Assembly: GCA_021799405.1 (NCBI GenBank)
Contig: JAJZAL010000188.1
Location: forward strand, 1 to 10,090
Direction: 5' to 3'
DNA length: 10,090 nt
Source: Acidobacteriota bacterium
GTDB lineage: Bacteria; Acidobacteriota; Terriglobia; Terriglobales; Acidobacteriaceae
The first letter of the stretch is position 1. Each line of letters begins with the position of its first letter. Of the stretch, positions 7,664-10,090 are shown one piece after another. Below the pieces are notes generated by a model, which saw only the letters and a program-made list of their open reading frames with translations, ran no database searches and was not told the origin of the DNA. The position numbers and the translations under genes are program-made.

Positions 7664-7709
7664 CGTGCGCGAGGGAATCGTGAGCTACCCCCTGGCGGCC
7701 TCGCGCACG
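7664..7709. repeat. Perfect 11-bp inverted repeat in the GH10-small protein spacer
   Basis: CGTGCGCGAGG (7664-7674) and CCTCGCGCACG (7699-7709) are perfect complements around a 24-base loop, giving a very GC-rich hairpin on either strand. No T-run follows directly and no gene ends nearby, so it is not an obvious terminator. It lies about 260 bases upstream of GH10 and 420 bases upstream of the small gene. It may be an operator, an mRNA or small-RNA structure, or a remnant of an intergenic repeat. Confidence 0.5.
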
Positions 7710-8005
7710 CGGCCGCGGGCAGGTTCTCTTTTCCTGAGGTATCCGGAAAATTTTTCGTGCATGCATCGGGAAGAGCCAAAACCAAAAGCGTAGAGCACCG
7801 TCAAATGGGGTATCGAAAAGCAGCAATCGGAAGCCGGTTCCCGCAAAAACAGACCGGTTTTGCACAGGTGGAAGTGTATTTTTAAGGCCTCAATATAGCC
7901 GTCCGATCGAAAGAGTTCGGATAAAGATAAGTAAATAAATAAGTTAAATGACGCTTCCCGGTTTTGGTCAGGGCCTCATGGAAGCAGATCGAGCGCGCTT
8001 TTGTG

Positions 8006-8034
8006 TTGATTTTCAATAAAAACAAACTTAAAAT
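8006..8034 (+). promoter_or_regulatory. Near-consensus sigma70 promoter for the small-protein gene
   Basis: TTGATT (8006-8011) and TAAAAT (8029-8034) are separated by exactly 17 bases in AT-rich surroundings, with AT-rich DNA upstream that could act as an UP element. The predicted start is near 8041, giving a leader of about 86 bases before the ATG at 8127. This is the best-looking promoter in the window. Confidence 0.7.
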
Positions 8035-8050
8035 AGGAAAGTAATATTTC

Positions 8051-8087
8051 CTTTGGACTTTTAGGATCCCCCCGCCCACGTCCAAGG
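8051..8087 (+). promoter_or_regulatory. Stem-loop in the 5' leader of the small-protein gene
   Basis: CTTTGGAC (8051-8058) pairs with GTCCAAGG (8080-8087), eight pairs with one G-T, around a 21-base loop containing GATCCCCCCGCCCAC. It ends 39 bases before the ATG. A smaller repeat AGGAAA (8035-8040) / TTTCCT (8047-8052) surrounds the predicted transcription start. The structure could stabilise the message or be a binding site; no known riboswitch is recognised. Confidence 0.4.
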
Positions 8088-8126
8088 ATGCACGCTCAAT
8101 TCACCCTTTTTAAGGAAACATATTCG

Positions 8127-8354
8127 ATGGCAAAGCGTCGTGGTAATCCAAATTGGGGCAAGCCTGAGCCCATCGGCCCAGTTGTGCCCACTGTGACCTC
8201 CTTCGAACAAATCGTGAAGGAGTTCAAGCTGCCGCCTGACCAGTATATCCGGTCAACTCGTCTCAGGGAATGGGCTCGTCGAAACAAGAATTCCAAATAC
8301 ATCCCTGAGGCGCTTCTCGAGGCATGGGGCTTCGAAATCGAATCGACGTTGTAA
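8127..8354 (+). CDS. Conserved small protein of unknown function (75 residues)
   Basis: The ATG at 8127 is chosen because AAGGA lies ten bases upstream and the protein then begins MAKRRGNPNWGKP, a start I recall from many small Acidobacteriota proteins. An in-frame ATG at 8088 sits inside the leader stem and has no spaced ribosome site. The N-terminus is basic and rich in Gly, Pro and Asn. After a Pro-Val-Thr linker, a predicted helical half contains FEQIVKEFKLPPDQYI and then LREWARRNKNSKYIPEALLEAW, with regularly spaced Leu and Trp residues. There is no signal peptide, membrane segment or Cys. A nucleic-acid-binding or regulatory role is possible from the basic start, but I do not recognise a function. 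Its base composition is less GC-rich than the neighbours, and it has its own promoter, leader and terminator, so it is monocistronic. Confidence 0.8.
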   Translation: MAKRRGNPNWGKPEPIGPVVPTVTSFEQIVKEFKLPPDQYIRSTRLREWARRNKNSKYIPEALLEAWGFEIESTL

Positions 8355-8383
8355 GGTTCTTTCTATTTGCCAGTTGAACAAAG

Positions 8384-8408
8384 ACGCCGCCGGAGGGGCG
8401 GCGTTTTT
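8384..8408 (+). terminator. Intrinsic terminator of the small-protein gene
   Basis: ACGCCGCC (8384-8391) and GGCGGCGT (8397-8404) form a perfect 8-bp GC-rich stem around the loop GGAGG, followed by TTTTT (8404-8408). It begins 30 bases after the small gene's stop. This is the clearest terminator in the window. It implies that the following RibBA-like gene needs its own promoter in the 39 bases between 8409 and 8447; TTGCTG (8407-8412) with AAAATA (8431-8436) at 18-base spacing is a weak candidate. Confidence 0.92.
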
Positions 8409-8447
8409 GCTGTTTATGCCCCCTTAGGTGAAAATAGGGTTGCAGCC

Positions 8448-9782
<1,335 letters not shown>

Positions 9783-9839
9783 CCCGCGCTGGTCGCAGCG
9801 ACCGGACCCGAAAGATCCGCAGTACGTTTTACGCAGCAG

Positions 9840-9856
9840 ACCTGGTGGCAGGTTTT
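9840..9856 (+). terminator. Weak terminator-like hairpin after the RibBA-like gene
   Basis: ACCTG (9840-9844) pairs with CAGGT (9849-9853) around GTGG, followed by TTT. The stem is only five bases, so support is modest. The 127-base spacer to the convergent gene also holds GGTC / GACC (9791-9803), without a T-run. Confidence 0.3.
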
Positions 9857-9909
9857 CCCGGTGGAAATTGGGTGGCCCAGGCCCCGACGGTGGGACCAGG
9901 GAGAGTGCC

Positions 9910-10090
9910 TCACCACCCCAGGATGTACGCGAAGATCAGCGGCGCCACAATTGATGCGTCCGACTCGACGATGAACTTGGGCGTCTTTTCTCCGAGCTTG
10001 CCCCAGGTGATCTTTTCGTTTGGCACAGCGCCGGAGTACGAGCCATAGCTGGTTGTCGAATCCGAAATCTGGCAGAAATACGCCCACAGC
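9910..10090 (-). CDS. Deoxyhypusine synthase-like protein, C-terminal 59 residues
   Basis: The frame enters from the right edge and stops at 9910-9912. Only the C-terminus is present, ending in FAYILGW. It shows the DHS signature: SYGSYSGAVPNEKITWGK followed by TPKFIVESDASIVAPLIFA. In human DHS the matching segment carries Glu323, Trp327 and the catalytic Lys329 that forms the imine with the aminobutyl group; all three are kept here (NEKITWGK). The Asp316 equivalent is Tyr (GSYSG). Eukaryotic and archaeal DHS modifies eIF5A using NAD and spermidine. Bacteria have no eIF5A, so bacterial members probably act in polyamine chemistry, such as homospermidine-type aminobutyl transfer, but the substrate here is unknown. 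It is convergent with the RibBA-like gene. Confidence 0.88.
   Translation of the reverse strand, partial: LWAYFCQISDSTTSYGSYSGAVPNEKITWGKLGEKTPKFIVESDASIVAPLIFAYILGW

Larger units (their letters stand above)
7404..8005. other. Intergenic spacer, GC-rich near GH10 and AT-rich to the right
   Basis: No convincing gene is visible here; the open frames lack ribosome sites and family similarity. The left third is GC-rich and presumably contains the GH10 promoter and leader, though I cannot identify hexamers. From about 7740 the sequence becomes AT-rich, with runs such as AAAATTTTT, and TAAATAAATAAG near 7932. Small hairpins occur: CGGCGT / ACGCCG (7584-7601), AAGCCGGT / ACCGGTTT (7831-7860, one G-T pair) and TCCGA / TCGGA near 7902-7921. 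The heptamer GGCCTCA occurs twice, near 7886 and 7972. Confidence 0.6.

Noticed and set aside
7656..7865. 69-codon - strand open frame and the overlapping 134-codon + strand frame (7279-7683)
   Set aside because: Neither has a ribosome site or recognisable similarity; the first spans the 11-bp inverted repeat and the second runs antisense into GH10.
7882..8085. 67-codon - strand open frame in the AT-rich spacer
   Set aside because: It starts at a TTG without a ribosome site, overlaps the strong + strand promoter and looks like random AT-rich coding.

Overview
The window is GC-rich, densely coded chromosomal DNA of a soil-type, plant-polymer-degrading bacterium. I place it in Acidobacteriota, class Terriglobia, with moderate confidence. 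The reasons are the overall look of the proteins, the mix of GH105 and GH10 enzymes with solitary housekeeping genes, and a small protein starting MAKRRGNPNWGKP that I associate with that group. No phage, IS element, CRISPR array, rRNA or tRNA is visible.

Left part (1-3043, + strand): the 3' portion of a GH105 unsaturated rhamnogalacturonyl hydrolase fused to a C-terminal glutamine-amidotransferase-like domain, followed by kduI. These form a pathway pair. GH105 releases the unsaturated uronic acid from pectin or rhamnogalacturonan fragments, which rearranges to 5-keto-4-deoxyuronate, the KduI substrate. The 268-base gap between them holds several inverted repeats, including a hairpin directly before the kduI ribosome site. 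A strong hairpin at 3004-3043 separates kduI from the convergent gnd.

Middle (3082-7403): gnd (6-phosphogluconate dehydrogenase, - strand) is divergent from hutH (histidine ammonia-lyase, + strand). The apparent hutH promoter would start transcription almost at its ATG, suggesting a leaderless message. hutH converges on a Tat-exported GH10 endo-xylanase (- strand).

Right part (7404-10090): a 723-base spacer becomes strikingly AT-rich and contains an 11-bp perfect inverted repeat. It leads through a near-consensus promoter and a structured leader to a 75-residue conserved-type protein of unknown function, which has its own textbook terminator. Next is a RibBA-like two-domain protein. Its DHBP-synthase half lacks the second metal-binding His (Gln instead), and its GTP-cyclohydrolase-II half has lost several substrate and catalytic residues and gained a Cys-containing insertion. 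Convergent to it at the right edge is the C-terminus of a deoxyhypusine-synthase-like protein.

The strongest candidate for something undescribed is the divergent RibBA-like protein. Second is the small-protein transcription unit in the AT-rich island. The rest is ordinary metabolism, apart from some intergenic structure that could be tested.
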